Source: Capsicum annuum (lineage: Eukaryota; Streptophyta; Magnoliopsida; Solanales; Solanaceae). Taken from it: a DNA stretch of 64,000 nucleotides. How positions within the stretch are numbered: position 1 is the first letter of the stretch; each line of letters opens with the position of its first letter. A model generated the notes under the pieces. The model searched no databases. It was not told the origin of the DNA and saw only the letters and a program-made list of their open reading frames with translations. The stretch spans positions 41,420,301 to 41,484,300 of the forward strand of contig NC_061119.1 of the NCBI RefSeq assembly GCF_002878395.1, read 5' to 3'. Both the position numbers and the translations under genes were made by a program. Below are positions 1 to 11,345 of the stretch, in pieces.

Positions 1-1361
1 AGGCTTTACTGAATTGTTACTGATTATACTATTTAACTGAACTGGACTAAGTTGATTGAGTTTTATTGACTGACGAAATACTACTGAATTCTGTTAACTG
101 GATGAAATTACTGAGGCCTGAACTGAATACTGAACTGGACTGGACTTATACTGAGTCTACTGAGTTTTTCCTGAGTTCTGTAACTGACTGAGAGTACTAC
201 TGTTCATGACATAACTAATACTATATTAAGACTGACCATGGTTCTAGGCAATCAGCTAAATTATCGGGTATTAAATACCCCCAGGACTCGATAGCATAAA
301 TTATAAGACATGGCACAATCTTGAAACATGATAAATAACTACTAGACCATCATTCATTCATTGGGACATTCTAGCAAACACTTGCATGACACAAACCTGA
401 ATACATGCTAACATGATATACTTTCATTATTTAATTCTCATGAACAACTCATCAAAAACTTGGAAAAAATTGTATATGCACATAGTACAAATCAACATAT
501 GAACATCACAATTTCAAGCCTTTAAAATGAATTCACCTGATACTATATACATAATAGTTGTTTTACTTAAATTTTGCACTTAATAATGGAATAGAAATCC
601 AATCAACATTATAAATATGAATACACTTGAATCTAAATCATGGAAAACATAAAATCAAGTTACTTGAAGTTTAAAAGAGTTTCTTGGACTCCAAGGGTGG
701 AAGGAACCCTTGGATGAACACTTGACATACCTTGGTTGCTAAATTCTTAAAGACTAATGGTGGAATCTTGAGCCTTAAATTTGAAATTCAATTACCTAGG
801 GTTTTTATTCTTGAGAAATTTATGAAATAATGAGTGTATGTTGCCAATAAAAGGTTAAATTTTGTGTTTTTGGGGGCTGAAGGACGTGGGAAAAGACCCA
901 AATACCCCTAAAGATGCAACTTTTTAATGACTGAAAATCAAATTGTCGATGCACAGAACGATGCACCACGTCATTGGCATTGACACGATATCCAATGCAC
1001 CACATCGAGTCCATGTCAGTTCACTGGAATTGCCATTGGTAGCTAAGGAAAAATAGTGATCGACGCGATGACCGATGCACCACACCGAGATCCCGTCGAT
1101 GCACTATTTTGGATTCCTAAACGTAGTTCAAACAAGTTCCAAAAAATATGAAACTCATCCGGGAATACCTACTGACATTCTTGATCATGAATCAACCTAA
1201 AGATTGACATTTTAAGGTCATAGAGGTCGTGAAGTAGAGTTGCCAACTTATGAAGGCCAAAATGACAAAGTCTGAATACTTAGCTAGAATTTTTCCAAGT
1301 CTGGGACACCTTAGCAAGCTTAGAAAACTAAGTTAAGCTTAGGATTTTGTGGGGTCTTACA
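1..1361 (-). repeat. 3' LTR (partial, cut by window edge)
   Basis: This stretch aligns almost base for base with 6765-8121. Both contain the same TACTGAATTCTGTTAACTGG stretch, the same promoter-side sequence and the same GC-rich cassette. On the minus strand the LTR begins TGTAAGACCCCAC at 1361, directly after a polypurine tract, which fixes that edge. Only 1361 of about 2500 bp is inside the window. Confidence 0.9.
928..1112 (-). repeat. GC-rich GATGCACC/CGATGC repeat cassette in LTR U3
   Basis: Short degenerate repeats built on CGATGCACC and CGATGCG sit about 250-430 bp inside the LTR 5' end. The same block recurs at 7690-7862 in the partner LTR, which more often reads GATGCGCC. The difference is the C/T or G/A change expected at CpG sites. 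Confidence 0.7.
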
Positions 1362-1380
1362 ATATCTCCCCCTTGGAAAC
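1362..1380 (-). other. Polypurine tract
   Basis: The minus strand reads CCAAGGGGGAGAT immediately before the LTR start TGTAAGACC. A purine run touching the 3' LTR is the plus-strand primer of LTR retrotransposons. It fixes both element orientation and the LTR edge. Confidence 0.88.
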
Positions 1381-1756
1381 ATTTGTCCTCGAATGAGACT
1401 GATTAAACTAAGAATACTGATAGACTAGATTTTGACACTAGACATGCACAACTGAAGCATGATTTTATGACTGAAATTTTCTGATATATTGAATTATCAT
1501 AATGAAAATGCATATCTGATGCATGAGTACATAGCTAAATATGATTCATGAATACATGACTGGGATTACTGATAAGTTGAGCTTATATACTGGACATGTA
1601 TGTCCAATGCATGAGTACATGACTGAACTGATTTATAAATGCATAACTGAGTATGCAACGTTAATTAATACCAAGTTGGTAGCTATATCTGAGTATGGGA
1701 CTAAGTAAATTTAAAGAAAATCTATTAGCTTAGGCTGAGTTTGAGTTTGTAGAGAA
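1381..1756 (-). other. 3' untranslated region of the gypsy element
   Basis: No open reading frame or known domain lies between the chromodomain remnant and the polypurine tract. The sequence is AT-rich and carries ACTGA-type short repeats like those of the LTR. Confidence 0.5.
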
Positions 1757-2073
1757 AAGGTGAGGATACTTAGTCTGCATATCTACTTCTGCCTCCCAAG
1801 TAGCTCCTCAATGGACTGATTTCATCAAAGAACTTTGACTAGAGGGACTTCTTTGTTCCTCAGTATGCAAATAAGATAATCAAGGATTTCGACTGGGATC
1901 TCCTCATAAGAGAGGCTGTTCTAAATAGCTATGCCCTCTATAGGGACTACGACTGTTGGGTCACCTATGCATTTCTTAAGAAGGATACATGGAATACTAG
2001 GTGTACTGAAGCTAAGTCTGAAGGCAACTCAAACTCGTAAGCTACCTTTTTAAGACGGTTGAGAATTCATGAA
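1757..2073 (-). pseudogene. Integrase C-terminus with chromodomain, broken
   Basis: Minus-strand translation gives KVAYEFELPSDLASVH, FHVS, then in another frame IGDPTVVVPIEG and LSYEEIPVEILD, then ATWEAEVDMQTKYPHLF. This is the end of the integrase followed by the chromodomain of Tekay-type polyproteins, which steers insertion to particular chromatin. At least two frame changes and several in-frame stops break it. It ends the pol gene, so it should directly follow the integrase core, but only non-coding DNA lies upstream. Placement in this family rests on the HPVFHVS-like and WEAE-VDM motifs. Confidence is high for identity and certain for loss of function. Confidence 0.85.
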
Positions 2074-3835
2074 TAGAACTGAGCCCCTGAATACATGGCT
2101 TACGGATGAGATTGGAACTTATGGGTCCACCTATGTGTACCCACTACTCCAAACTGGATTCATTACATGAAGAGAATATGGAAGGTTTAGGTCATGAAAT
2201 CTCAGGGATTATAGTACATCTCCTCCTTAGGACATTATGTCCCCTGAAGACTGCTGACATGTCTGAGATATTGAGGAAAAATTGAGATGATGCACAGGGC
2301 ACTGACGAACTGAATCGTGACTGTATATCGGGGATTTAAAACTGAGGCATGACACTTGAACTGAGCTGAACTCGTAACTCATGGTTTCTCGATCTTGGAA
2401 TAGTTACATTCATAAGACTTTGGATAGTGAGACTAGATGGAAAGATAGGAAACCTAATCATACAAACATTATCCGCCTAACTGCTAAACTGAATTACTGG
2501 TTTTATGGACTAACTTATACTGATAACTTATATTCGACTGGCGCCTTTCTTTGACACTTTTTCTATAGAGTTCTAGTAACTTTAGGGAGCAGGGAAATCT
2601 TGGCGTGGTCTAAATAAGACACCTGAATAAGAAATCACCACGTGGCTGCAGTTTCTATAATATGGAGCAAGGCCTACGAAATGTCATCTAAGATAGAGTG
2701 ATTAAGCCTTATGCACTGCAACTTAAATTTTCAAGCTAAGACATATTCTTCGAATATTCTCTCAACTATACTCTCCACCCCTTTACGACACTTCACCTGA
2801 GACTATTGTAAATATTTACATGGGCGTTGAGCATGAATGCATAAACATACTAACTTTTTTGATTAACTGAGTGGCTAATAGCTAAATACTAGTCATGTAG
2901 AATTGAACTGTACTTAGTCTGGACTAAAACTGCATAGTATTATGCATATGCGGTAGGGAATAACTGAGTAACATGAGATAATTGAGCATGAATTCTCGAA
3001 ATCCATACTATTTAAGAAGGCAAGACCAAGTGTATGGCATGACTCTAAAATAGTTTGTAAACTGAGGTACTAAAATACTGATAACTGAATAACTGATAAT
3101 TGTACGCTATGGTCAAGCAAATCTAAAATTGAACTGAGTTACTGATCTGATTACTGGACTGGGACTGGGACTGAGATTGCAACAAAGAATGTACTGGGAC
3201 TGAGTACTGGGTTCTGATAACTCTACCTACTGAGGTCTGATCTGGACTGAATTCTCCCACTATGTTCAAGCCTACTCAAATCTCTAAAATGTATTTAGCC
3301 ACTTACACATCAATATGACATTCAAGACTATCTTCATAACTACAGCCTCGTGTAAAACTAGCATGCAAAAATCTTTTCTTAACATGAAATGTTTACTCTC
3401 TCTCTTCTAAGCTACTGCTCATCACTATATCATTTTGTAAGAAAAGTCCACTGAAGGGTTAAAACATTAGAACTTGAGGTATGCATGAATACTATACCAA
3501 ACTCGACACTTATCTGAGGTCTGAGGAACAGAATATCAACACCATGGACTTATCAAAAGATCTAAACTGAGGATATGCATGATGAAATCTGAATTTAGCC
3601 GATCGCTGAGACTGTAACATGGGTCATGGGATTTGAGCATACTGCATAGCATGACATGGATACATGAGTCATGAGTTGCATGACCTGATTTTGGATTTTT
3701 TGTATTTAGGAACATGATTCGTAACACTGGGTAAACTGGAACTCCTTATACTAGGAACTGTAAGCATGCATGATTGCTAACGTGCACCAGTATAGGCTAT
3801 GATCATAGAACTGACATGTAAGATATGAAGGGATA
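2074..3835 (-). other. Non-coding stretch replacing RNase H and integrase core
   Basis: In an intact element this position holds RNase H, the zinc-binding HHCC region and the DDE integrase core. None of them can be read here in any minus frame. The stretch is instead rich in ACTGA/GACTGA runs like LTR or untranslated sequence. Near 2217-2255 it repeats a form of the polypurine-proximal sequence found at 1363-1400 (ATCTCC…CTTAGGACATT against ATCTCCCCCTTGGAAACATT). I infer a deletion or template switch that swapped coding DNA for 3'-end material. Confidence 0.55.
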
Positions 3836-4510
3836 TCATGATAACTGATGGTTTTTGAGAGTCTGAAGTACAAGTTTGAGATGATCAGCGGGTTCATCCT
3901 CATTACGGTAATAGATAAGAGTGTCAGCTATGTAGACTATGACGAACATATCCAAGTACTTCTTGAACACACGGTTTATCAAGTCCATGAGAACAGCTGG
4001 GGTATTAGTAAGGCCAAATGATATGACTAAGAATTCGAAGTAACCATACCAAGTTCTGAAAGCTATTTTCAGGAAGTTACATTCCCTGACCCTGAGCTGA
4101 TGATAGCCTGATCTGAGGTCTATCTTGGAGAAGTAACTGGAACCCTGAAGTTGGTCAAACAAGTCATCGATTCTGGGAAGTGGATATTTGTTCCTAATTG
4201 TGACCTTATTTAGCTGACGGTAATCAATACACATTCTGAGAGAATCATCTTCCTTACCACACGAATAAAATTTGTATGCCTCACGAAGACACACTGGGTC
4301 TGATGAATCCCTTATCTAGGAGATTCTTCAACTATTCCTTTAATTCTCTGAGTTCTGTAGGTGCCATTCTATATGGAAAAATAGATATGGGCTGAGTATC
4401 TAGAAGAAGGTCTATTCCAAAATCAATTTCCCTTTCGGGAGGAACTCCGAGAAGATCTTTAGGAAACATATCTGGGAATTCATATGCTACTGACACTGAT
4501 TCAAGATTAG
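3836..4510 (-). pseudogene. Ty3/gypsy reverse transcriptase, catalytically altered
   Basis: The minus strand encodes [11 protein letters not shown] and [11 protein letters not shown] near 4300-4400, followed after a frameshift by [47 protein letters not shown] and [15 protein letters not shown]. These are RT palm and finger motifs of plant Ty3/gypsy elements. The active-site box reads [13 protein letters not shown] at about 3913-3951, where the family normally has I-D-D-I. One catalytic aspartate is therefore alanine. A stop lies in the upstream part (LKE-stop-LKN). The domain ends abruptly at LKNHQLS, with no thumb or RNase H behind it. Its former job was copying element RNA into DNA in the cytoplasmic particle; this copy cannot do so. 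Confidence 0.92.
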
Positions 4511-4708
4511 GGGTTTCTAAAATAGAGTTCTGGACTCAAACGAGATGGTAGACACATCCCTTAGATATTATTTTTATCGCCCGAAGGTAAGAAATAAGTT
4601 GACCCCTAAGTGCTGAAGTATTACCCTCCACTCAAGGATGGGTCCATTTGGAAACTGAAACTTGACAATTCTATTTCTATAGTCGATTGAGGCATAGTAG
4701 GAATGAAT
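4511..4708 (-). other. Protease-RT linker of pol, decayed
   Basis: This sits between retropepsin and RT where intact elements carry a linker. Fragments on the minus strand such as [18 protein letters not shown] lead into the RT at about 4440-4520. The rest is too broken to translate. No separate gene is seen. Confidence 0.5.
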
Positions 4709-4948
4709 CTAATCCATGCCGAGAATGACATCAAAATTAGTCATGTCTAATTCGACTAAGTATGCTGAAGTGACTTTCAGAGATATCATAACCAGAAAGT
4801 TCCTGTATACCCATCGGGCTATGATAGATTTACCCACTGGGATAGAGACTAAGAAAGGCTCGGCTAGAATTTTGGGACTGACTCCGAAATCAATGGCTAT
4901 ATGTGGAGTAACAAAGGAAAACAAAGCTCCTAGATCTAGCAAAGCATA
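4709..4948 (-). pseudogene. Retropepsin-like aspartic protease
   Basis: About 78 residues on the minus strand read MLDLGALFSFVTPHIA, then FGVSPKILAEPFLVS, VGKSIIARWVYRN, and end VELDMTNFDVILGMD. This is the retropepsin of plant Ty3/gypsy elements, which cuts the Gag-Pol polyprotein inside the particle. The catalytic loop, usually D-S/T/P-G-A-T/S, reads D-L-G-A-L. The second motif (FDVILGMD) is kept. A frameshift separates it from the gag tail immediately upstream (…GTLQVFHY). Identity is secure; activity is doubtful. Confidence 0.85.
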
Positions 4949-5394
4949 AACATATAATGGAAAACTTGTAACGTACCAGTGACCACATCAAGAGAACTTT
5001 CATGATCCTGTCGGGACTGAAGAGCATAGAGTCTGTTTGGGCACTGCCCATTGGTAGCACTAGATGTTGAACCTTGCTGATAGACTGGTGGTTTCTGCCA
5101 AATCTCAAACAAAGGGGATTGGTTCGGCCACTCTTTGCCTAGACGTTCTGGCCCTCTTATTCTTCCTCCCATTTCTCCTACACCTCTCCTCCTTACACTA
5201 AGAAGCATGAGCTGTAAGCCTAGATAGGATAATAACCAGTTGAATGTTCTGATTAACTAATGAATGAGCTAAGGCGGTGAAAGCATCTCTAAATTCAGCG
5301 TGAGAAGCATGCTTATTTAGGGGATCTGCCTAAACAGGCGGAGTGGGCTGACTGGTTTTCATTACTTCTTTCGTTAGCTTCTCTGGAAGACATG
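4949..5394 (-). pseudogene. Gag remnant, internally deleted
   Basis: On the minus strand a start-proximal piece reads SSREANERSNENQSAHS, then in another frame HAEFRDAFTALAHSLVNQN, which is the N-terminal helix region of Tekay-type Gag. The next recognisable part is the C-terminal tail before protease (GQCPNRLYALQSRQDHESS, then DVVTGTLQVF). The central capsid and the zinc knuckle are missing or unreadable. Gag normally packages element RNA in virus-like particles. The short span, about 450 bp against more than 1 kb expected, shows an internal deletion with frameshifts. Confidence 0.75.
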
Positions 5395-5598
5395 TTCTGG
5401 AAGCATAAGGAAGAGATGAATTAGACTGAGAGTATAACTTGAGCTCATTCTCACTCGCACAACATGAATGCTGAAAGAAGGGAAACTTTCCTAAAACACC
5501 TCGCAGCCTCTTGTCCATAAGTATGGCACGCTATACACCCATGCATAAAACTCTACTAGATGTGACTTTCAAACTTCCTAGGAATCTGTTGAACCTTA
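5395..5598 (-). other. 5' leader of the gypsy element
   Basis: This lies between the PBS and the first Gag-like codons. No conserved coding sequence is seen. It resembles the leader of related elements, with a GTGCCATAC/TATACACCC-type stretch near 5523-5545. Confidence 0.45.
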
Positions 5599-5615
5599 GG
5601 CTATGATACCAATTT
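5599..5615 (-). other. Primer binding site (initiator tRNA-Met type)
   Basis: The minus strand reads TTGGTATCATAGCC right after the LTR end. It matches the common plant PBS TGGTATCAGAGCC, complementary to initiator tRNA-Met, with one change. It marks the start of the internal region. Confidence 0.85.
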
Positions 5616-8121
5616 TGTAACACCTCTAGTCTATACCCTGGATGCTACATGATGCTCATAATTCTGAAGGACCATAAGCCAACCCATGACTGGTACCTGC
5701 TGTATTAACTGAATGATAATACTGTAGTATGCAAAAATTAGGTGGAAAACCTGACATAAGGTTAAATACTATAATAAAACTAAATATGGTATAACAACAC
5801 TTAAACTGATACATCTGTCTAAAAATACTCTAGTCTGAAAAAGCCTATAAATTGTCTGAAATATGGAGTTGATAGGACAAGTCCCTAACTAACTCCGAAC
5901 TACTAAAATAAGCTGAAATCCTAATATAATAATTATTTCCTTGAACTAAGAGGACTCACCAATAACTCTGTCAGCTGAATATCTAAACTCCTAAGTTTGA
6001 TCGGGAGCCGTACGTCTAAACCTATGATATAAAACATTATAGCACAAAAGAAAGGTATGCATCATTACTTTGAATATACTGGTATACTAAGTGAGGTAGG
6101 ATGAAATGCATGGATTCATGTACATGAACAATACTGACTGAATAACATGAGTATAACGGGATGAGAGTACATGTATGAATATGTAACTATAATTGAGATC
6201 GTGATAACACTGAATATAGAGTCTGGATACTGATTAACTAATATTTGAGTATAATAATACTGAATTACTAATAACTGAATGACTGTATCTAACAGTCTTG
6301 ATTCTATGGAACTATACTGAGTTTCGTACAGAACTGAGTGATTGTATCTGACAGTCTTAAATCTGTAAAACTGAACTGAGTTCTGTACTAAGACTGAATC
6401 TGAAACTAAGACCATGAGAGGTAATCATCTAAATGATATACCCCTTTCTAAATAGATTAGAGTCCAACCTGTAGTCCCAATTGGAAGGGTGTCAATACCG
6501 TGCCACAAGTAAAGACAACCTCTCTGACAAGAAGCTCTTTCGTCAACCCTCGTTGGTAGAAAAAACTAGAATGAGATGTATCAACCCTCATAATCTCTAG
6601 CAGAAAGATATCTCAACCTACGCTGGCTACGTAGTTCTGTAATGCAAGGATTGCTACTAAGGGTGAAACTCTCTGCTGGCAGGAATGCCCTCATCCCTGG
6701 ATTAACTCGGTGCTGAATCCTACTCCCATCTGAATAGATGCTGAACTGATTTCTAGTTCATACTAGGCTTGACTGAACTATTATTGATTATAATGTCTAA
6801 CTGAACTAGACTGAGTTTACTGAGTTCCATTGACTAATAGAATACTACTGAATTCTGTTAACTGGATGAATTTACTGAGGCCTGAACTGAATACTGAACT
6901 GGACTGGACTTATACTGAGTCTACTGAGCTTTTCTTGAGTTCTGTAACTGACTGAGAGTACTACTGATCATGACATGACTGATACTATCCTAAGACTGAC
7001 CATGGCTCTAGTTAATCAGCTAAATTGTTGGGTATTAAATACCCCCAGGACTCGATAGCTTAAATTATAAGACAAGGTACAATCTTGAAACATAATAAAT
7101 AACTACTAGATCATCATTCATCCATTGGGACATTGTAGCAAACACTTGCATGACATGAAATTGAATACATGCTAACATGATATACTTTCATTATTTAATT
7201 CTCATGAACAACTCATCAAACACTTGGAAAGTATATATGCACATAGTACAAATCAACATGAACATCACAATTTCAAGGCTTTAACATGAATTCACTTGAT
7301 ACTACATATATAATAGTTGTTTTTACATAAATCTTGCACTTAATCATGGAATAGAAATCCAATCAACATTGTAAACATGAATACACTTGAATCCAAATCA
7401 TGGAAAGCATGAAATCAAGTTACTTGAAGTTTAAAAGAGTTTCTTGGACTCCAAGGGTGGAAGGAACCCTTGGATGAACACTTGAATACCTTGGTAGCTA
7501 AATTCATGAAGATTAATGGTGGAATGTTGAGCCTTGAATTTGAAATTCAATCACCTAGGGTTTTCGTTCTTGAGCAATTTATGAAATAATACGTGTATGT
7601 TGCCAATAAAAGGCTAAATTTTATGGTTTTGGGGACTGAAGGACGTGTGAAAAGACCCAAATACCCCTAAGGATGTGGCTTTTTAATGACTGAAGACCAA
7701 ACTATTGATACGCAGGATGACGCACCGTGTCGTTGGCATCAATGCGATAGCCAATGCGCCACATCGAGTCCATGTCAGTTCACGGAAATTGCCACTGGGA
7801 GCCAAGGAAAAATATTAATCGATGCTATGAACGATGCGCCATGATGAGATCGTGTTGATGCACTATTTTGGATTCCCAAACGTAGTTCAAACGAGGTCCG
7901 AAAGTATGAAACTCATCCAGAAACACCTTCTGACATTCTTAATCATGAATTAACCTAAAGATTGACATTTTAAGGTCATAGAGGTAGTGAAATAGAGTTG
8001 CCAACTTACGAAGGCCAAAATGACACTAAGTCTAAATACTTGGCTAGAATTTTTCTAAGTCTGGGACCCCTTAGCAAGCTTAAAAGACTGAGTTAAGCTA
8101 AGAATTTTGTGGGGTCTTAGA
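5616..8121 (-). repeat. 5' LTR (about 2.5 kb)
   Basis: The plus-strand left edge is TGTAACACC next to the PBS. The right edge is GGGGTCTTAGA, matching GGGGTCTTACA at 1361. The block from about 6765 to 8121 is a close copy of the window start. The 5' end on the minus strand (near 8121) should be U3 with the promoter; the PBS side (near 5616) should be U5. Confidence 0.88.
7690..7862 (-). repeat. GC-rich cassette in 5' LTR U3
   Basis: Degenerate GATGCGCC, CGATGC and GACGCACC repeats form a CpG-rich island in otherwise AT-rich sequence. It is the counterpart of 928-1112 in the other LTR and lies 260-430 bp inside the LTR 5' end. Confidence 0.7.
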
Positions 8122-8387
8122 CAAGTTCACGACCATTCACACGTAACCAAGCTCGGGAGTTACAAAAACTCTAAGCTATGTTCATGCAAATGGTCGTGTG
8201 TGAATTGGTACTTGAGCCATACAATGGTTTAAATGTTTTTAAGTGTGAAGAGGAGCCTTAAAGTGTAATAAAATTACATTCCAAGGCCACCCCTTGGCAA
8301 GGGTAGGATGGTCATTGTTCTCTCACTTTGTGGTGTAATATAAATAGATAGTATTAGGGTTATTTGGAGTTAGTTCATTCATGATAT
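8122..8387. other. Unassigned spacer between two gypsy elements
   Basis: This holds CACGACCATTCACACG and a partly complementary ATGGTCGTGTGTGAAT about 70 bp later, and CCAAGGCCACCCCTTGG. No domain is recognised. It fuses in frame with the gag scrap that follows, so the apparent protein end in this stretch is not Gag. Confidence 0.4.
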
Positions 8388-8765
8388 CTGAGACAACAAA
8401 ACACTTGTAATATTTTAAAACTTCTCTCATACCACTGTATCCTATATCTTTCAGCTGGTAGGTGACAAACTCTACGCCCTCCACATTTGTAGAATGCATA
8501 ACATGGAATATCTTTTCCATCTCATCCATAAAATCTTGAGGATACTCCTCTACCTTAACATCAGTGAACACATGAGAGTTCAACCTCATGAACTGGCTAA
8601 CCCTTATGAACTCAAAAGATAGAGTAATAAAAGTACCTTTCTCGGCCTGAGAAGCTACCATTTGTTCCAACATATGAATAGATTGACGAAACTCATCATT
8701 TATCATATCAGCCTGAGGGGCTCGAGGAGGAATGGACGGAACCGGTGGAACTCTAAGAAGACAAT
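8388..8765 (-). pseudogene. Gag fragment of a second Ty3/gypsy element
   Basis: The minus strand gives EFRQSIHMLEQMVASQ, FMRLNSHVFTDVKVEEYPQD, FMDEMEKIFHVMH and VEGVEFVTYQLKDIGYSG. This is the N-terminal half of the retrotransposon Gag domain (F-x-x-M-x-P…DP-x-x-F-x-x-x-x-x-K-I-F…YQLK). It is preceded by a Pro-rich stretch (VPPVPSIPPRAP), as in related Gags. Translation departs from the family after the YQLK motif, so the rest of Gag and all of Pol are gone. The PBS and LTR to the right (9078-11345) belong to the same element. Confidence 0.85.
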
Positions 8766-9077
8766 CAAGAACTAGACCCCTAGATTGGGTCTGGACCTTA
8801 TAAGTAGGATGGGTCCCATCAATATTGTCCTTGGGTGGGATGGAGGAGTTTCCTTAAGCTTCAGATAGTTAAAGAGGCATGATCTGAAAAGCGAACAAAC
8901 AGGAATTAGAAAAGATTTCAGGACCTTAGACACTATAGCTTGAAAACAGAGCACAAGAAAGAGAAATATTCCTAAATACCTTGTAGCCTCTCCCTTATGA
9001 GTGTGGCATGCTACACACCTTTATAAGAGACTCGACTCGACACGGTTTTGTGTACTCTTAATTGACCATGAACCTAG
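8766..9077 (-). other. 5' leader of the second gypsy element
   Basis: This lies between gag and PBS. Near 8965-9015 it shares wording with 5' leaders of related elements (CTTGTAGCCTC, GTGTGGCATGCTACACACC). No gene is seen. Confidence 0.45.
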
Positions 9078-9093
9078 GGTTCTGATACCAATA
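9078..9093 (-). other. Primer binding site (initiator tRNA-Met type)
   Basis: The minus strand reads TTGGTATCAGAACC next to the LTR edge TGACATTACCC at 9094. It matches the tRNA-Met PBS with one change. Confidence 0.85.
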
Positions 9094-11345
9094 TGACATT
9101 ACCCGAACCAGGACCAAGTCATGTCGGGCATCTCAAGTCAAACTAGGACTTGAGACCACCCACAATACCCAATCATAACCGCCCTACACCCTATGTCGGA
9201 TGAATTTTGAGCATATAACATGATAGAACAGTAATAAGTTAAAGACATTAAATAAAGTCTATAATCATAATATAGCAACCTCAACCAAATATCCAACTGG
9301 TGTCGACACTAATGCCAATATCAATACCAAGGCTAACACCACTATCGACACCGCCCATGCCCATAGTAGTCCAACAAAGACTCTAACCAGAATCAATAAC
9401 ATTCGATCGAGACATGCCCCCGACCATGACCAAAACCAAAACAAAGAAATATCAAAAATAAAAGAAGTCCATAGCATGAAATGAAGCCTTTCAGAGTATG
9501 GAATCTCACCACTTCAGTCTAACTCAACCCTATCCCCAAAATCAAAGTCATTGAGCAGAAGGAATGATAATATGGCCAGTTCCTGCATCGTATAGGGATA
9601 CATCACCCAAAGATGGTTAGTAGAATGAACGCTAGCATGTGCTCAAGGATAAGATAAAATAATACTAGTAATACAAAACCAAGTCAAATAACCATATGCA
9701 ATCACATATATACATACATATATTGTGTTGGGAAGGGAGCTAGGTTTAGCATGTATTTAAAACCTTAACCTGGGTTGTGTAGCTTGGCCATCCTAAAACC
9801 ACCCACAGGCTATATGGGCTTATCTCCCCCTGCTGAAAAGGCGCCAATGTGTGTTAGTCACACGACCAAAGAATAGAAACCTACGATGAATAGTACATCC
9901 CCCAAAATATAAAGTATGACATAATGCACACAGTCACTAAGACCACCCTTACATTAGCAAATGTGAGTTTCCAATAGCGATCCCCCCGGGACCCCACCTT
10001 CCATGGATTTGCTAATCAACCCCCTTTAAGCCTAATTAAACCTTTTTCACATAAACAAACCATTTACCAAGGAGTATTTTAATTAGTTATCAACTATTGG
10101 TATCATCATACGACAATTAGAGCTTGTAAGTCTATTCTTTTATGCCATACCAAAGCCATTTAACCAAGTTGATTCCAAAGTTTCAAATTAAACCAAGACC
10201 ATGGCCACCAAGTCCTTTTCAAACCATTTAAAACCAATCAAAACAATTTAAGTTCCATTACCTTTTTATGCAATGTAAAGGTTTCAAAGAGTGCCAAACT
10301 ATGTGACAAAATCATTCTCATTGGCATTTTATCAAACAGGTTGAGGGCACATATGTTTTAAAGCAATAACCAAGTAATTTGGGGGAAAACAAAGTACCCC
10401 TAAATCTATTTACCATTACCATGCATTCCACAATGTCAAAACTATATTAAAATCATGAAAGAAACATCATTAAACTATTAAAAACATTATTCAACCATGA
10501 ACATCCAAAACCCCTAACCATTAGTTCTAAACCATAACAATAACATAGAAATCATACATTAAAACACATGCTCTTTGAAAAATAACAATGAGGGAGGAGT
10601 AATATTCCTTAGACACCAAGGAAGATGAAGAGAATCACTTTTAAAAGCCCCTAATTGATTGACTTGAAGAAACCCTAGCCTCTTTCTTGAGAGATAGTTT
10701 GAGAGAGATTTTAAGAGTGTTTAATTGAGAATAATAGGTTAATGAAGAACCAAAAGGTGTTTTATGTCGTGGTATCAAAGGGAGTTACAAATGGGAAATA
10801 TCTAGAATGCCCCTAACTTAAACTGAAAAATTACCGCAGGTAGTTGCGAGTTGGCCCTCTAACTGATCTACACAACATATGACTGGAACCATCCAGCCGT
10901 CACCAGCATAGAAGGTTGGACATCACATACTGTCCATCCTATGACACCCTTGCCCAACTCATGACCAAACAATATGATTGGTATGGTCTAGTCGTACCCA
11001 AGACATAATCTAAAGGGAATGATACTAGACAACATACAACTCAACCTTACCACTTGTACCCTATCCTTATGACTCTTAGTGAGCCACTCATACTCAGATC
11101 CAAGTCAAGTTACTAAATTACTGATTTTACTAATGGACCAACCCAAATAAATCGTCACCACCCTTAGCGACCCGTACCCACCAAATCGTAACCTCAATAG
11201 AAACCTAACCATCCTTCACTGGTCTCCTAAATACTAGGGTCCCCTAACTCGTACCCATACCATATGACTCATATGGTAATTTATTACAAGGACAGTGAAT
11301 CCAAAATGCAAGAAATTTCTAAGGGCCAAAACCCAGGGTGTTTCA
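9094..11345 (-). repeat. 5' LTR of the second gypsy family (about 2.25 kb)
   Basis: The left edge TGACATTACCC touches the PBS. The right edge ends CCCAGGGTGTTTCA, so the LTR opens TGAAACACCCTGGG on the minus strand. The same terminal sequence closes the other copy at 26022. Sequence from about 9350 onward is repeated from 11346 onward. A cassette with CGACTCATATGG-type repeats lies near the 5' end (about 10850-11280). Confidence 0.85.

Larger units (their letters stand above)
1..8121 (-). mobile_element. Degraded Ty3/gypsy (Tekay/Del-like chromovirus) retrotransposon
   Basis: A minus-strand LTR retrotransposon lies between a partial 3' LTR at the left edge and a 2.5-kb 5' LTR on the right. 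Read on the minus strand the order is 5' LTR, PBS matching initiator tRNA-Met, gag remnant, protease, RT, a non-coding stretch, chromodomain end of integrase, polypurine tract and 3' LTR. This is the Ty3/gypsy order, and the chromodomain tail with long LTRs points to the Tekay/Del lineage. The internal part is only 4.25 kb and lacks RNase H and most of integrase, so the copy cannot be autonomous. The left end and its target duplication lie outside the window. Confidence 0.88.

Noticed and set aside
4716..4949. Open frame on the plus strand over the retropepsin
   Set aside because: It mirrors the minus-strand protease, which has family motifs; the plus translation resembles nothing.
8122..8330. 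Imperfect complementary phrases ACGACCATTCACACG and GGTCGTGTGTGAAT as a possible small-RNA hairpin or terminal repeat
   Set aside because: Pairing is partial and no target duplication or second copy was seen in the window.
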